NCBI RefSeq assembly: GCF_009495355.1
Contig: NZ_VZAD01000057.1
Location: 41,462-105,461, forward strand
Source of the DNA: Segatella copri
GTDB taxonomy: Bacteria; Bacteroidota; Bacteroidia; Bacteroidales; Bacteroidaceae
DNA: 64,000 nt
Direction: 5' to 3'
The number at the start of each line of letters is the position of its first letter. Position 1 is the first letter of the stretch. The notes below the pieces were generated by a model. It made no database searches. It was given only the letters and a program-made list of their open reading frames with translations, and was not told the origin of the DNA. Shown piece by piece: positions 18,964-28,159 of this stretch. Position numbers and translations under genes: made by a program.

Positions 18964-20628
18964 TTATGACAAGCCGGTAATCTCGCCACTCACCACGTCG
19001 ATGCGTTCGGCTTGTGGTGACTTGGGGAGTCCGGGCATACGCATGATAGGACCTGCAATGACTACTATCATCTCGGCTCCCATGTTCAGGGTAATGTCTC
19101 TCACGTGAAGCTCGAAGCCCTCGGTAGGTCCATAAGCCTTGGCGTCGGTAGAGAAACTGTACTGAGTCTTGGCAATGCAGATTGGGAAGTGTCCTACACC
19201 CAGTTTCTTTATTTCTTCGATCATGGCCTGGGCTGATTTGCTTAGTGTCACGCTGCCTGCGCCATACAGACGGAATGCCACGTCCTCTATCTTTTGCAGG
19301 ACAGGCTCATCGTCGTTGTAGGTCAACTGCAATGGGGCTGAAGGACGCTCGTCGATGGTCTTCACTACCAGCTCTGCCAGTTTCATGGCTCCCTTGCCGC
19401 CTTCTGCAAAGGCGCTGTTTACGGCAAAACCGCAGCCCATCTCCTCGCAATGCTTGCGAAGTACCTCTATCTCTTCATCTGTATCCGTAGCAAACTTATT
19501 GAATGCAATCACTACAGTCTGACCGAAGCTTTGCATGTTGCGCACGTGCTTGTCGAGGTTCCAGTATCCATTCTCCATTCCCTGGATGTTAGGCTTCTTG
19601 ATGTCTTCGAGAGCCACACCGCCATGCATTTTGAGAGCTTGCAAGGTTACAACCACTACGGTAAGCGCTGGTTGTAGACCTGCTTTACGGCATTTGATAT
19701 TGAAGAACTTCTCCGCACCTAAGTCGGCACCGAATCCTGCCTCAGTAATCGCATAGTCACCATATTCGAGTGCCGCAGCTGTAGCCATTACCGAGTTGCA
19801 GCCATGAGCAATATTGGCGAAAGGTCCACAGTGGACAAAGGCCGGAGTTCCCTCGGTGGTCTGTACCAGGTTAGGACTCAAGGCATCGAGCAGCAAGGCG
19901 ACAATACTTCCGCCTACGCCCATGTCTTTCACTCTGAAAGGTTTGTCGTCCTCGGTAATGCCGAGCAGAATATTGTCTATGCGACGGCGAAGGTCGTCCA
20001 AACTTGTCGCAAAGCACATAATCGCCATGATCTCAGAGGCTGGGGTGATGTCGAAACCTGTCTGAGTCTCTATGCCGTTCTTTTCGCCTAAGCCCGTGAT
20101 AATCTGTCTCAAGCCACGGTCGTTGATGTCCATGACACGGCGCCAAAGTATTTTCTTCAGTTTGAAACCTTCTGCCTCGTGCTGGAAACGATAGTTGTCC
20201 AACAGGGCTGCTATCATGTTGTTGGCTGCTGTGATGGCATGGAAGTCGCCAGTAAAGTGAAGGTTGATCTTGTCCATTGGCAATACCTGAGCATAGCCGC
20301 CACCTGCAGCTCCACCCTTCATGCCGAAGCAAGGTCCTAAGGATGGCTCACGAAGTGCCAATACAGCTTTCTTGCCAATCTTGTGCATTCCTAATGCCAA
20401 GCCTACAGACACGGTAGTCTTACCGTTGCCAGCCTTCGTAGGACTGATAGCTGTAACGAGGATAAGATGATGATTCTTAAACTTTTTCTTGTCAATAATG
20501 TTGGTAGAAATCTTGGCTATGTATCGGCCGTAGTTCTCAACCAGGTTCTCGTTGATTCCCAATTCGTCAGCTATGTCGTTGATGGGACGTAGTTTTACCG
20601 ATTTGGCTATTTCTATATCTGTCAGCAT
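18964..20628 (-). CDS. fhs: Formate-tetrahydrofolate ligase
   Basis: A 554-residue enzyme that makes 10-formyl-tetrahydrofolate from formate, THF and ATP. The nucleotide-binding loop TKAGNGKTT is near residue 65, and family blocks such as [20 protein letters not shown] and [13 protein letters not shown] are complete. I prefer the start [11 protein letters not shown] at 20628; an upstream ATG at 20655 overlaps the promoter box. It feeds one-carbon units to purine and methionine synthesis. Confidence 0.95.
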   Translation of the reverse strand: MLTDIEIAKSVKLRPINDIADELGINENLVENYGRYIAKISTNIIDKKKFKNHHLILVTAISPTKAGNGKTTVSVGLALGMHKIGKKAVLALREPSLGPCFGMKGGAAGGGYAQVLPMDKINLHFTGDFHAITAANNMIAALLDNYRFQHEAEGFKLKKILWRRVMDINDRGLRQIITGLGEKNGIETQTGFDITPASEIMAIMCFATSLDDLRRRIDNILLGITEDDKPFRVKDMGVGGSIVALLLDALSPNLVQTTEGTPAFVHCGPFANIAHGCNSVMATAAALEYGDYAITEAGFGADLGAEKFFNIKCRKAGLQPALTVVVVTLQALKMHGGVALEDIKKPNIQGMENGYWNLDKHVRNMQSFGQTVVIAFNKFATDTDEEIEVLRKHCEEMGCGFAVNSAFAEGGKGAMKLAELVVKTIDERPSAPLQLTYNDDEPVLQKIEDVAFRLYGAGSVTLSKSAQAMIEEIKKLGVGHFPICIAKTQYSFSTDAKAYGPTEGFELHVRDITLNMGAEMIVVIAGPIMRMPGLPKSPQAERIDVVSGEITGLS

Positions 20629-20652
20629 AAGAATAATATGTTTTTGTTGCTG

Positions 20653-20660
20653 CAAAGGTA
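20653..20660 (-). promoter_or_regulatory. -7 element of fhs
   Basis: On the minus strand TACCTTTG matches TAnnTTTG and lies about 25 bp before the preferred ATG at 20628. It supports that start over the ATG at 20655. Confidence 0.6.
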
Positions 20661-20788
20661 CTCAAAATAATTGATATAAAATCAAGATGTTCGTGAAATA
20701 ATTCAATAAAGGTTGAAAGAAGGATATAAAAGTATGAAAAATAAACATAAATCTCTGATTTGACTTCTTTTGTTTCTGAAATTAATTG

Positions 20789-20796
20789 TATCTTTG
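20789..20796 (+). promoter_or_regulatory. -7 element of the phosphatase gene
   Basis: TATCTTTG matches TAnnTTTG and lies 22 bp before the ATG at 20818, which is a short leader and supports that start. Confidence 0.65.
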
Positions 20797-20817
20797 CAGA
20801 AAATTAGCTGTATTAAC

Positions 20818-21300
20818 ATGAAATCGAGTAATCATACCGTATTGTTTATTTGTTTGGGTAATATTTGCCGTTCGCCTGCTGCCGAAGGCATCATGAAAGC
20901 CAAGGTGGAGGAGAAAGGACTGGCCAGTCAGTTCTATATTGATTCTGCTGCCATTGGTCCTTGGCACGTAGGGCAGTTGCCCGACAGTCGTATGCGCCGT
21001 TGTGGTGCCGCTCATGGCTATTGTTTCGACAGTCATGCCCGACAGTTTGATAAATCCGACTTTGCCAAGTTCGACTACATAGTGGTAATGGATAATGATA
21101 ATTATCGTGCCATCACGCGAATGGCCTCTTCGGATGAAGAACGTGAAAAGGTGGTTTGTATGGCAAGTTACCTGCGTCAGCATCGCGATTATACCACTGT
21201 TCCTGATCCATATTATGGTGATGACTCTGATTTTGAACTTGTCATCACTCTTTTAGAGGATGCTATTGAGGGACTGATAGAAGAAATCATAACAAGGTAA
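20818..21300 (+). CDS. Low-molecular-weight protein-tyrosine phosphatase
   Basis: A 160-residue cytoplasmic phosphatase. The P-loop C-x5-R-S is present as CLGNICRSP near residue 13, and the general-acid aspartate motif DPYYG is near the C-terminus (PDPYYGDDSDFE). The start at 20818 is chosen because the longer frame from 20770 contains the promoter. In other bacteria such enzymes act on tyrosine kinases for exopolysaccharide export, but no capsule genes are adjacent here, so the substrate is open. Confidence 0.93.
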   Translation: MKSSNHTVLFICLGNICRSPAAEGIMKAKVEEKGLASQFYIDSAAIGPWHVGQLPDSRMRRCGAAHGYCFDSHARQFDKSDFAKFDYIVVMDNDNYRAITRMASSDEEREKVVCMASYLRQHRDYTTVPDPYYGDDSDFELVITLLEDAIEGLIEEIITR

Positions 21301-21392
21301 AACATATAAATAACTCAACTTTCGCGAGTTTTATAAATTCAAAACTTTCGCGATTTCAATGAATAATGTAATAAACACATAGTAAGGTAAAA

Positions 21393-22367
21393 ATGCAAGA
21401 ATTATTGTTTTTAGGCGGATTCATCGTCTTCATTGTAGCCATACTGTTGGTAGACATGCTTGCTATCGACCGTAAGGCACATGTGGTGTCTATCAAGGAG
21501 GCAGGAATCTGGACTGGGGTTTGGATCATCCTGGCATTGGGTTTCTCGGTATTCCTGTGGTTTCATGGCGACATGGTACACGGAATTCACGATTTCAACG
21601 ATCTTCAGGCTGTAGCTACGCGTTATGCTTCTCATCTTCAGTTGAACCCGGATGACTTTGAGGGTAGTCTGCATCAGTATCGCAAGTACATGACCATTGC
21701 CTATATCTCTGGTTATCTGATAGAAAAGACGTTGTCGGTAGACAACCTGTTTGTGATGATGATGATCTTCACTGCATTTGGTGTCGACAAGAAACAATAT
21801 CAGCATGTGCTCAACTGGGGCATCATGGGCGCTATTGTGCTTCGCTTTGTCTTCATCTTCTTAGGAGCTGCCATTATCAGCCGTTTTGACTGGGTGTTGT
21901 TGGTCTTCGGTGTGTTGCTTATGTATAGCGGAATCAAGATGTATCTCGACCGCAACAAGGAGGCTCATGTCGATACTGCCAATCATCCTGTGGTAAAGTT
22001 CTGCTCTAAGTATTTCCACTTAAAGCCTTTGGTAATCACCGTGTTGGTGATAGAGTTCAGCGATTTGATTTTCGCTTTCGACAGTATTCCTGCTGTGTTC
22101 TCTGTGTCGCTCGATCCTTATGTAGTATTCTTCTCCAACATCTTTGCCATTCTTGGTTTGCGAGCCATGTTCTTCCTCTTGGCAGCTGTGGCCGACAGGT
22201 TCAGATATCTGAAGACGGGTGTTTGTTTCCTATTGCTGTTTATCGGTTTGAAGCTGCTCGTTCACGAATACTTTGAGATTGATGCTGTGGCCTCACTGCT
22301 CATCATCCTGGCAGTTATCGTGATAAGTATAGGAGCTTCGCTGGTTATTCCTCCAAAAAAGAAATAG
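21393..22367 (+). CDS. TerC family integral membrane protein
   Basis: A 324-residue membrane protein with nine or so helices. It has the two TerC acidic motifs, SGYLIEKTLSVDNLFVM near residue 110 and EFSDLIFAFDSIPAVFSVS near residue 225, whose acidic residues are thought to bind metal. TerC/Alx proteins are linked to manganese efflux, including metal loading of exported proteins, and to tellurite resistance. No ter genes are nearby, so a housekeeping metal role is more likely than tellurite resistance. Confidence 0.92.
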   Translation: MQELLFLGGFIVFIVAILLVDMLAIDRKAHVVSIKEAGIWTGVWIILALGFSVFLWFHGDMVHGIHDFNDLQAVATRYASHLQLNPDDFEGSLHQYRKYMTIAYISGYLIEKTLSVDNLFVMMMIFTAFGVDKKQYQHVLNWGIMGAIVLRFVFIFLGAAIISRFDWVLLVFGVLLMYSGIKMYLDRNKEAHVDTANHPVVKFCSKYFHLKPLVITVLVIEFSDLIFAFDSIPAVFSVSLDPYVVFFSNIFAILGLRAMFFLLAAVADRFRYLKTGVCFLLLFIGLKLLVHEYFEIDAVASLLIILAVIVISIGASLVIPPKKK

Positions 22368-22456
22368 TGCGGCTGATACAAAATAAGTCTGCGAAAGTTG
22401 GGGCAATTAAACACAGCCAACAGAACAGAATTAAATTTGAATCGCTCTATGATTAA

Positions 22457-22499
22457 ACAAAAATCGCTGCTTTCAACGTTGAAAGCAGCGATTTTTGTT
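22457..22499. terminator. Bidirectional terminator between terC and rng
   Basis: CAAAAATCGCTGCTTTCAAC and its near-perfect complement form an 18 to 20-bp stem flanked by A and T runs on both sides. It can end both convergent transcripts. Confidence 0.88.
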
Positions 22500-22503
22500 T
22501 TCT

Positions 22504-24075
22504 TTACTTCGTCTCCTGTTCTTCTTGCATGTCGAGGAATTGGTTGTCCTTGTCGTAGAATTCGTACTGAAGGAAAGCCAGTTTCTGAGAAGGAACGACT
22601 TTGATTCCGAATCCATACTTGAATTGCCACTTCAGGCGAAGGGAAACGAAACCCTTGTTGATGAATGCGGCAACATAAGGATTGACATACAGCGTGAACT
22701 TCTTGACGCCAATCTTGTTGACCAGTTGGTCGATTTTTCTTTCCAGTTGATCGGTAAACAGAATGCTCGACTTCACCTTGCCAGTACCGAAACAGGTAGG
22801 GCAGGTTTCCTCTACATTCACATCCATGGCAGGTCTTACACGCTGGCGTGTAATCTGCATCAGTCCGAACTTGCTCAGAGGCAGGATGTTGTGCTTGGCA
22901 CGATCCTTCTGCATGTTCTTGCACATACGCTCGTAGAGCATCTGTCGGTCTTCTGCCAGATTCATGTCGATGAAATCAACAACAATGATGCCTCCCATGT
23001 CTCGCAACCTCAACTGTCTTGCCAGTTCGTCGGCTGCACCCAGGTTTACATCAAGGGCATTAGCCTCCTGACCTTTTTCCCTGGTGCGGTTGCCGCTGTT
23101 GACATCCACTACATGCAGCGCCTCGGTGTGCTCAATAATAAGATAAGCTCCGTGCTTATAGTTGACTACACGTCCGAAGCCCGACTTGATCTGCTTTGTA
23201 ATGTTGAAGTTGTCGAAGATAGGTACCTTTCCGGTATAGAGCTTCACGATGTTTGCCTTGTCGGGGGCAATGAGTGAAACGTAATGCTTCACCTCCTTCA
23301 TCACATCCTCGTCGTTGACAAAGATGTTTTCGTAAGAAGGATTGAACAAGTCGCGAAGCAGGGCAACAGCTCTGCCGGTTTCCTCGAAGACGAGCTGTGG
23401 TCTCTTTTGAGTTTTCTGTACCTTGGCGATGGCGTCCTCCCATCGCTTCACCAAGACTTTCAATTCGGCATCAAGTTCAGCCACCCTCTTGCCTTCAGCC
23501 ACCGTGCGGACGATTACTCCGCAGTTTTTGGGCTTGATGCTGTGGATGAGCTGCTTGAGTCGGGTACGTTCCTCACCGCTCTTAATCTTTGACGAAACAG
23601 AAACTTTGTCACCGAATGGCATGAGTACCAAGTAACGTCCGGCAAAAGAGATTTCGCCTGTCAGTCTTGGTCCCTTGGTTGAAATGGGTTCTTTTACGAT
23701 TTGCACCAGCACTTCCTGTCCAGTCTTCAGAATGTTCTGGATGCTTCCGTCCTTTTCGAGGTCGGGCTGCTTGCTGGCTTTAGAGAATGGGAAAAGTTTC
23801 TTTCTGTCGCTCTGTACTTGTTTAAGGTACTTCTGGTAAGAATTAAAATGACTTCCTAAATCAAGATAATGAAGAAAGGCGTCGCGCTCATAACCTACAT
23901 CCACAAAGCATGCGTTAAGACCTGGCATCAGTTTCTTTACTTTTGCTATGTAGATGTTGCCCACAGAGAATGAAGCCTCACGGGGTTCGTTCTGGTATTC
24001 CACCAGCTGTTTGTCCTCCATGAGCGCTATTGAAATATCCTTCTGTTGGACATCAATTACAACTTCGCTTGTCAT
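22504..24075 (-). CDS. rng: Ribonuclease E/G family endoribonuclease
   Basis: A 523-residue RNase G type enzyme. An S1 domain begins near residue 25 (VGNIYIAKVKKLMPGLNACF), then the catalytic DNase I-like domain with the metal-binding DVNSGNR and VVDFIDMN motifs, then the zinc-link cysteines CPTCFGTGK. It has no long disordered tail, unlike E. coli RNase E, and its length is that of RNase G. It processes rRNA and mRNA. The start MTSEVVIDVQ at 24075 is preferred; an upstream ATG at 24117 overlaps a terminator hairpin. Confidence 0.94.
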   Translation of the reverse strand: MTSEVVIDVQQKDISIALMEDKQLVEYQNEPREASFSVGNIYIAKVKKLMPGLNACFVDVGYERDAFLHYLDLGSHFNSYQKYLKQVQSDRKKLFPFSKASKQPDLEKDGSIQNILKTGQEVLVQIVKEPISTKGPRLTGEISFAGRYLVLMPFGDKVSVSSKIKSGEERTRLKQLIHSIKPKNCGVIVRTVAEGKRVAELDAELKVLVKRWEDAIAKVQKTQKRPQLVFEETGRAVALLRDLFNPSYENIFVNDEDVMKEVKHYVSLIAPDKANIVKLYTGKVPIFDNFNITKQIKSGFGRVVNYKHGAYLIIEHTEALHVVDVNSGNRTREKGQEANALDVNLGAADELARQLRLRDMGGIIVVDFIDMNLAEDRQMLYERMCKNMQKDRAKHNILPLSKFGLMQITRQRVRPAMDVNVEETCPTCFGTGKVKSSILFTDQLERKIDQLVNKIGVKKFTLYVNPYVAAFINKGFVSLRLKWQFKYGFGIKVVPSQKLAFLQYEFYDKDNQFLDMQEEQETK

Positions 24076-24105
24076 AGTCTTCAAATTCTTAAAATGTAAG
24101 TGAAT

Positions 24106-24144
24106 AAAAAAGGGCATGTCAAACTTTTTTAAGCTGACATGCCC
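24106..24144 (-). terminator. Terminator between the small basic protein gene and rng
   Basis: On the minus strand GGGCATGTCA and its complement (24112-24121 with 24135-24144) form a 10-bp stem followed by six T. It separates the small ribosomal-type gene from rng. Confidence 0.75.
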
Positions 24145-24174
24145 CCTCAGCCAGAAAAGACTGAGAGCAAGGAT

Positions 24175-24264
24175 TTACTTGCTCTTATGTCTATTCTTAC
24201 GTAATCTCTTTTTACGCTTGTGAGTAGCCATCTTGTGGCCCTTCTTTTTCTTTCCGTTTGGCAT
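24175..24264 (-). CDS. Very small basic protein, AURKAIP1/COX24 (mS38)-like
   Basis: A 29-residue protein, MPNGKKKKGHKMATHKRKKR followed by LRKNRHKSK, 17 of 29 residues Lys, Arg or His. Proteins of this kind are conserved in Bacteroidota and annotated as AURKAIP1/COX24 domain proteins, the family of mitochondrial ribosomal protein mS38; this is from memory. It probably binds the small ribosomal subunit. It lies between HU and rng and has its own terminator. Confidence 0.75.
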   Translation of the reverse strand: MPNGKKKKGHKMATHKRKKRLRKNRHKSK

Positions 24265-24372
24265 GATTTTAAAATTTTAAAATATTGTTATTATATAATG
24301 TTGTTTCCTTTGTATTCTTTCGACTTGCTGGTCTTTCGACTTGCTGTGTCTTTTGATTTGTGTGGGCGTAGA

Positions 24373-24651
24373 TTAGCCCTTCATCTCTTCAACGAAGCTC
24401 TTGGCTGGCTTGAAGCAAGGCAGGTCGTGAGCTGGGATGGTGATAGTAGTGTTCTTGGAAATGTTGCGGGCTGTCTTAGCTGCTCTGCGCTTGATGTTAA
24501 AGCTGCCGAAGCCACGAAGGTATACATTCTCCTTCTTCTTGAGAAGGCTCTCCTTAACTGCGTCCATGAACGCTTCTACCACAATACCTACTTCTTTCTT
24601 TGGCATTCCAGTGGCCAAAGACACCTCGTTGACGATATCTGCTTTTGTCAT
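24373..24651 (-). CDS. HU/IHF family DNA-binding protein
   Basis: A 92-residue histone-like protein. It begins MTKADIVNEVSLATGMPKKE and contains the beta-arm region VYLRGFGSFNIKRRAAKTAR with the proline arm residue (TITIPAHDLPCFKPAK). The start at 24651 is clear because homology begins there; the upstream extension to 24744 spans the promoter. It bends and compacts DNA and may assist recombination events. Whether it is the HU or IHF type cannot be told. Confidence 0.95.
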   Translation of the reverse strand: MTKADIVNEVSLATGMPKKEVGIVVEAFMDAVKESLLKKKENVYLRGFGSFNIKRRAAKTARNISKNTTITIPAHDLPCFKPAKSFVEEMKG

Positions 24652-24702
24652 TTTCCTATTGTTTTTTCTGTTTTTACGATGTTTTATCTTGAATTCGGTG
24701 TG

Positions 24703-24710
24703 CAAAGATA
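24703..24710 (-). promoter_or_regulatory. -7 element of the HU gene
   Basis: TATCTTTG on the minus strand matches TAnnTTTG, about 50 bp before the HU start codon. Confidence 0.6.
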
Positions 24711-24796
24711 CAAGTTTTTTGCGATATAACAAAATTGTTAGCACTTTTTTTGAAAAAATAATGCCCTAAGTATTTGCGTATAAGGTTTTTATTGCG

Positions 24797-24804
24797 TATT
24801 TTTG
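24797..24804 (+). promoter_or_regulatory. -7 element of the TPM-domain gene
   Basis: TATTTTTG matches TAnnTTTG and lies 18 bp before the ATG at 24822. Confidence 0.55.
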
Positions 24805-24821
24805 TACCGAAAATAGCAAAA

Positions 24822-25646
24822 ATGGAAAAACTGAGATATTATATATTGACTCTATGTCTGTGCCTGTCGGTCTCTTTTGCTGAGGCTTCGAAGGTATGGA
24901 ACGCAAAGAATATACCTGTACCATACCTGCAGAACTCGACGCAGTATGTGTCTGACCCTGATCATTATATAGACAAACAGGCGCTTGATTCTGCCAATTT
25001 CTACTTGGATAAGCTCAACAAGGAGTGCAGGGTACAGAATGTATTTGTCATTGTGGGCAAAGTGGAAAATGGCGATGCCTTCCGTGTGGCTCAAGATCTG
25101 GGCAACGTCTACGGTGTGGGAGACAAGAAGACACGTCGTGGTTTGGTGGTGGTTGTGGCTGTCGAAGACCATAAGTACTTCATTGCTCCCGGTATGGGAC
25201 TTGAGGGGGAGTTGACGGATGTCGACTGTGATGATATCGCCAGGGCTTGTATTGTTCCCAACATGAAAAAGAATATGCCTGCCGAGGCTGTAGTAGCTAC
25301 GAGCCGTGCTATATATAATAAGGTGAAGAGCGGCAAGACGGGAATTTCGGATATTGATGACGGTACGATAGGCGAGGACGACTGGGTTCTTGTCGTGATT
25401 CTGCTTGCTGTCTTCTTCGGTATTCCTGTGTATATGTTGGTACGTTATTTGCTGGAAGTATTTGGAGTCATTAAGCCCGACACGAGTCAGCGAAATAAGA
25501 ATAAGCGCTCATTCCGCCGACATGATGACGACTTTTTCCCGCCTTTCTTTTTCGGAGGAGGCGGAGGCTCTTCGGGTGGCGGCTTCTCTGGAGGCTCCTT
25601 TGGCGGAGGTTCCTTTGGCGGAGGAGGAGCCGGTGGAGGATGGTAA
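24822..25646 (+). CDS. TPM domain protein (YgcG-like) with Gly-rich tail
   Basis: A 274-residue protein with a signal peptide (about residues 1-22, ending SFAEA), a TPM (YgcG/MOLO1) domain to about residue 165 (for example KTRRGLVVVVAVEDHKYFIA), a membrane helix around residues 190-215 and a cytoplasmic end finishing in a run of GGGSSGGG-type repeats. Such proteins typically neighbour LemA, as here, and are membrane-associated with unknown biochemical role. The start at 24822 agrees with the signal peptide and promoter. Confidence 0.88.
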   Translation: MEKLRYYILTLCLCLSVSFAEASKVWNAKNIPVPYLQNSTQYVSDPDHYIDKQALDSANFYLDKLNKECRVQNVFVIVGKVENGDAFRVAQDLGNVYGVGDKKTRRGLVVVVAVEDHKYFIAPGMGLEGELTDVDCDDIARACIVPNMKKNMPAEAVVATSRAIYNKVKSGKTGISDIDDGTIGEDDWVLVVILLAVFFGIPVYMLVRYLLEVFGVIKPDTSQRNKNKRSFRRHDDDFFPPFFFGGGGGSSGGGFSGGSFGGGSFGGGGAGGGW

Positions 25647-25676
25647 GTCTGGGATGCTTGGGAAGAACTTGGCGGG

Positions 25677-25791
25677 TCGTCTATTAAGAGCAGGCTCGGT
25701 CGTCTATTAAGAACAGGCTTGGTCGTCTATTAAGGGCAGGCTCGGTCGTCTATTAAGGGCAGGCTCGGTCGTCTATTAAGGGCAAACTGCG
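25677..25791 (+). repeat. Five tandem copies of a 23-bp minisatellite
   Basis: Units starting TCGTCTATTAAG begin at 25677, 25700, 25723, 25746 and 25769, exactly 23 bp apart. The unit reads TCGTCTATTAAGGGCAGGCT plus CGG, with few substitutions (units 1 and 2 have GAG or GAA for GGG). It fills the space between the TPM gene and lemA. Every unit contains ATTAAG; no reading frame is maintained because 23 is not a multiple of three. Confidence 0.95.
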
Positions 25792-25859
25792 TCTTTTATG
25801 CATTCCATTTTACGCAATTTGAATTTAGATAAACAGTTATTAAAATAGAATAGAAAATT

Positions 25860-26441
25860 ATGAAGAAAACAGGTTGGATTATTGTAGCAGTAATTGTAGT
25901 ATTAGTGCTTTGGTTGTTTAGTGGTTACAATGGTATGGTAAGTTCTCAGGAGGAAGTTACCACCGAGCTTGCCAATGTACAGACTCAGTATCAGCGTCGT
26001 GCCGACATGATGCCTCAGCTGGCGAAGATAGTGAAGGCTTATGCCAAGCATGAGCGCGAAACCTTCGAGCAGGTGACAAAGGCCCGTGCTGCCGTGGGAC
26101 AGGTGAAGCTTGACGCTAATAATCTGACCGAGGCTAACCTGAAGCAGTTTACAGCTGCTCAGGGCGAGTTGACCAACGCTTTCTCCAAGCTCATGTTGGT
26201 GGCAGAAAGATATCCTGAGCTCAAGGCAAGCGAGAATTTCAAGTCGCTCCAGATACAGGAGGAAGGCACTGAGAACCGTATCAGCGAGGCCCGTCGCAAG
26301 TACAATGAGGCAGTGCAGTCATACAACGTGAAGGTGCGTCGCATGCCCAATGCCATTATCGCCGGTTTGTTCGGTTTTGACACCATGCCGAAGTTCGAGG
26401 CTGCTGCCGGTAGTGAAAAAGCACCAGACTTGGATATTTAA
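25860..26441 (+). CDS. lemA: LemA family protein
   Basis: A 193-residue membrane-anchored protein: one N-terminal helix (residues 5-24), then a helical bundle with the LemA motifs (YNGMVSSQEEVTTELANVQTQ and RYPELKASENF, then EGTENRISEARRKYNEAVQSYN). Function is poorly known; LemA proteins often pair with TPM/YgcG proteins, as they do here with the repeat array between the two genes. Confidence 0.93.
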   Translation: MKKTGWIIVAVIVVLVLWLFSGYNGMVSSQEEVTTELANVQTQYQRRADMMPQLAKIVKAYAKHERETFEQVTKARAAVGQVKLDANNLTEANLKQFTAAQGELTNAFSKLMLVAERYPELKASENFKSLQIQEEGTENRISEARRKYNEAVQSYNVKVRRMPNAIIAGLFGFDTMPKFEAAAGSEKAPDLDI

Positions 26442-26477
26442 TCAGCACATAATGCTTTGTTTTTCAAAAATTCTTTG

Positions 26478-26485
26478 TAACTTTG
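26478..26485 (+). promoter_or_regulatory. -7 element of pyk
   Basis: TAACTTTG matches TAnnTTTG, 31 bp upstream of the pyk start codon. Confidence 0.6.
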
Positions 26486-26516
26486 CAGAGTTTTTAGAAA
26501 TTAAGGTAAAAAAGAT

Positions 26517-27971
26517 ATGAAACAGACCAAGATTGTTGCATCCATCAGCGACCGCCACTGCGATCAGGACTTTATCCGTAAGTTGTTTTTTGCGGGCATG
26601 AATGTGGTTCGTATGAACACCGCTCATGCCTCAGAAGAAGGAATCCGCACCATTGTCAATAATGTAAGAGCTGTATCTCCCCATATCGGAATTCTGATAG
26701 ACACCAAGGGCCCTGAAGTTCGTACCACAGGAGTCAAGGAGCCTATACATTATAATATAGGTGATGTGGTGAAGATTTTCGGCCGTCCAGAGATGGAGTC
26801 TTCTCATGATATTGTCAATCTCAGCTATCCCAATATTACCGATGACGTGAAGGTAGGCGACGACCTGCTCTTCGACGATGGCGAGTTGGATATGAAGGTG
26901 ATCGAGAATACCGGTCCCATGCTGGTGGCTCAGGTGCAGAACGAAGGAACTCTGGGTGCTCACAAGAGTGTCAATGTTCCTGGCGAGCACATCGATCTTC
27001 CTGCGCTTACCGAGAAGGACCGCAGGAATATTCTCTTGGCCATCGAACTTGACATCGACTTCATCGCCCATTCATTTGTGCGTAGTGCTGCCGATGTGAA
27101 GGCCGTTCAGGACATTCTGGACGAGCATCATAGCGACATCAAGATCATCTCGAAGATAGAGAATCAGGAAGGTGTCGATAACATCGACGAGATTATCGAG
27201 GCTTCTTATGGTATCATGATTGCCCGTGGTGATTTGGGTATTGAGGTGCCTATTGAGAAAATTCCTGGTATTCAGCGTCGCATCATCGACAAGTGCATCA
27301 AGGCCAAGAAGCCTGTTATCGTGGCGACACAGATGCTTCATACGATGATTCACAACCCTCGTCCTACTCGTGCCGAGGTGACAGATATTGCCAATGCCAT
27401 CTTCTATCGTACCGATGCCTTGATGCTTAGTGGCGAGACAGCCAGCGGAAAATATCCACTCGAGGCTGTACAGACCATGGCACGTATTGCAGAACAGGCT
27501 GAGAAGGACAAATCGCCCGTTAACGATATTGACCCAATGGAGGAGGGCGATATTGACCAGAAACTCTTCCTGGCCCATGCAGCCATCGAGGCCACCCAGA
27601 AGTTGGGTGTTAAGGGAATCATTACCGATGGCGAGACGGGTCAGACAGCCCGCGATCTGGCAGCATTCCGTGGACCCAACCCAGTGCTGGCCATCTGCTA
27701 TAAGGAGAAACTTCAGCGCTGGCTCAACCTGAGTTATGGTGTTATCCCAATCGTGCAGAAGGAACAGATTTCAACCAAGGCCATGTTTACAGCCGCTGTA
27801 CGTATGCTTCGCCAGAAGGGTTACTTGGAGGCTGAGGATAAAATCGCTTACCTGAGCGGTAGCTTCGGTGAAGGTGGCGGAACAACCTTTGTTGAGATTA
27901 ATAAGGTGAGAAAGATCTTCGACAACAGTTACAGTTTCAACCTTCCTTCCAACGGAATAGAGGATAAATAG
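26517..27971 (+). CDS. pyk: Pyruvate kinase
   Basis: A 484-residue glycolytic enzyme converting phosphoenolpyruvate and ADP to pyruvate and ATP. The substrate loop IDTKGPEVRT, the metal/catalytic segment IISKIENQEGVDNIDEI, and MIARGDLGIEVP are all present, followed by the CKP-linked helix (VIVATQMLHTMI) and the C-terminal domain with GETGQTARDLAAFRG. Complete and of usual length. A hairpin pairing CTTTGATG with CATCAAAG follows at about 27985-28010. Confidence 0.97.
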   Translation: MKQTKIVASISDRHCDQDFIRKLFFAGMNVVRMNTAHASEEGIRTIVNNVRAVSPHIGILIDTKGPEVRTTGVKEPIHYNIGDVVKIFGRPEMESSHDIVNLSYPNITDDVKVGDDLLFDDGELDMKVIENTGPMLVAQVQNEGTLGAHKSVNVPGEHIDLPALTEKDRRNILLAIELDIDFIAHSFVRSAADVKAVQDILDEHHSDIKIISKIENQEGVDNIDEIIEASYGIMIARGDLGIEVPIEKIPGIQRRIIDKCIKAKKPVIVATQMLHTMIHNPRPTRAEVTDIANAIFYRTDALMLSGETASGKYPLEAVQTMARIAEQAEKDKSPVNDIDPMEEGDIDQKLFLAHAAIEATQKLGVKGIITDGETGQTARDLAAFRGPNPVLAICYKEKLQRWLNLSYGVIPIVQKEQISTKAMFTAAVRMLRQKGYLEAEDKIAYLSGSFGEGGGTTFVEINKVRKIFDNSYSFNLPSNGIEDK

Positions 27972-28098
27972 CTCAACTTTCGTCTTTGATGAGGAAATTT
28001 TAAGCCATCAAAGCTTTCGCATCTTTCCTCAGTGGAGCTTGGATAAGTAAAAATGTCGTGCAAAAATGCGTCGTTTTTTACAATTTGTTGACTAAACA

Positions 28099-28130
28099 TT
28101 TGTACATTTAAGAAAAATGACGTACTTTTG
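28099..28130 (+). promoter_or_regulatory. Full Bacteroidota promoter for the Wza-like gene
   Basis: TTTG at 28099-28102 and TACTTTTG at 28123-28130 are separated by 20 bp, close to the -33/-7 consensus spacing. It lies 30 bp before the preferred start at 28160. Confidence 0.7.
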
Positions 28131-28159
28131 CACGCAAAACTATAAACAAATTGCCGATA

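Noticed and set aside
25677..25791. CRISPR array
   Set aside because: The 23-bp units are directly adjacent with no spacers, and no cas genes are present.
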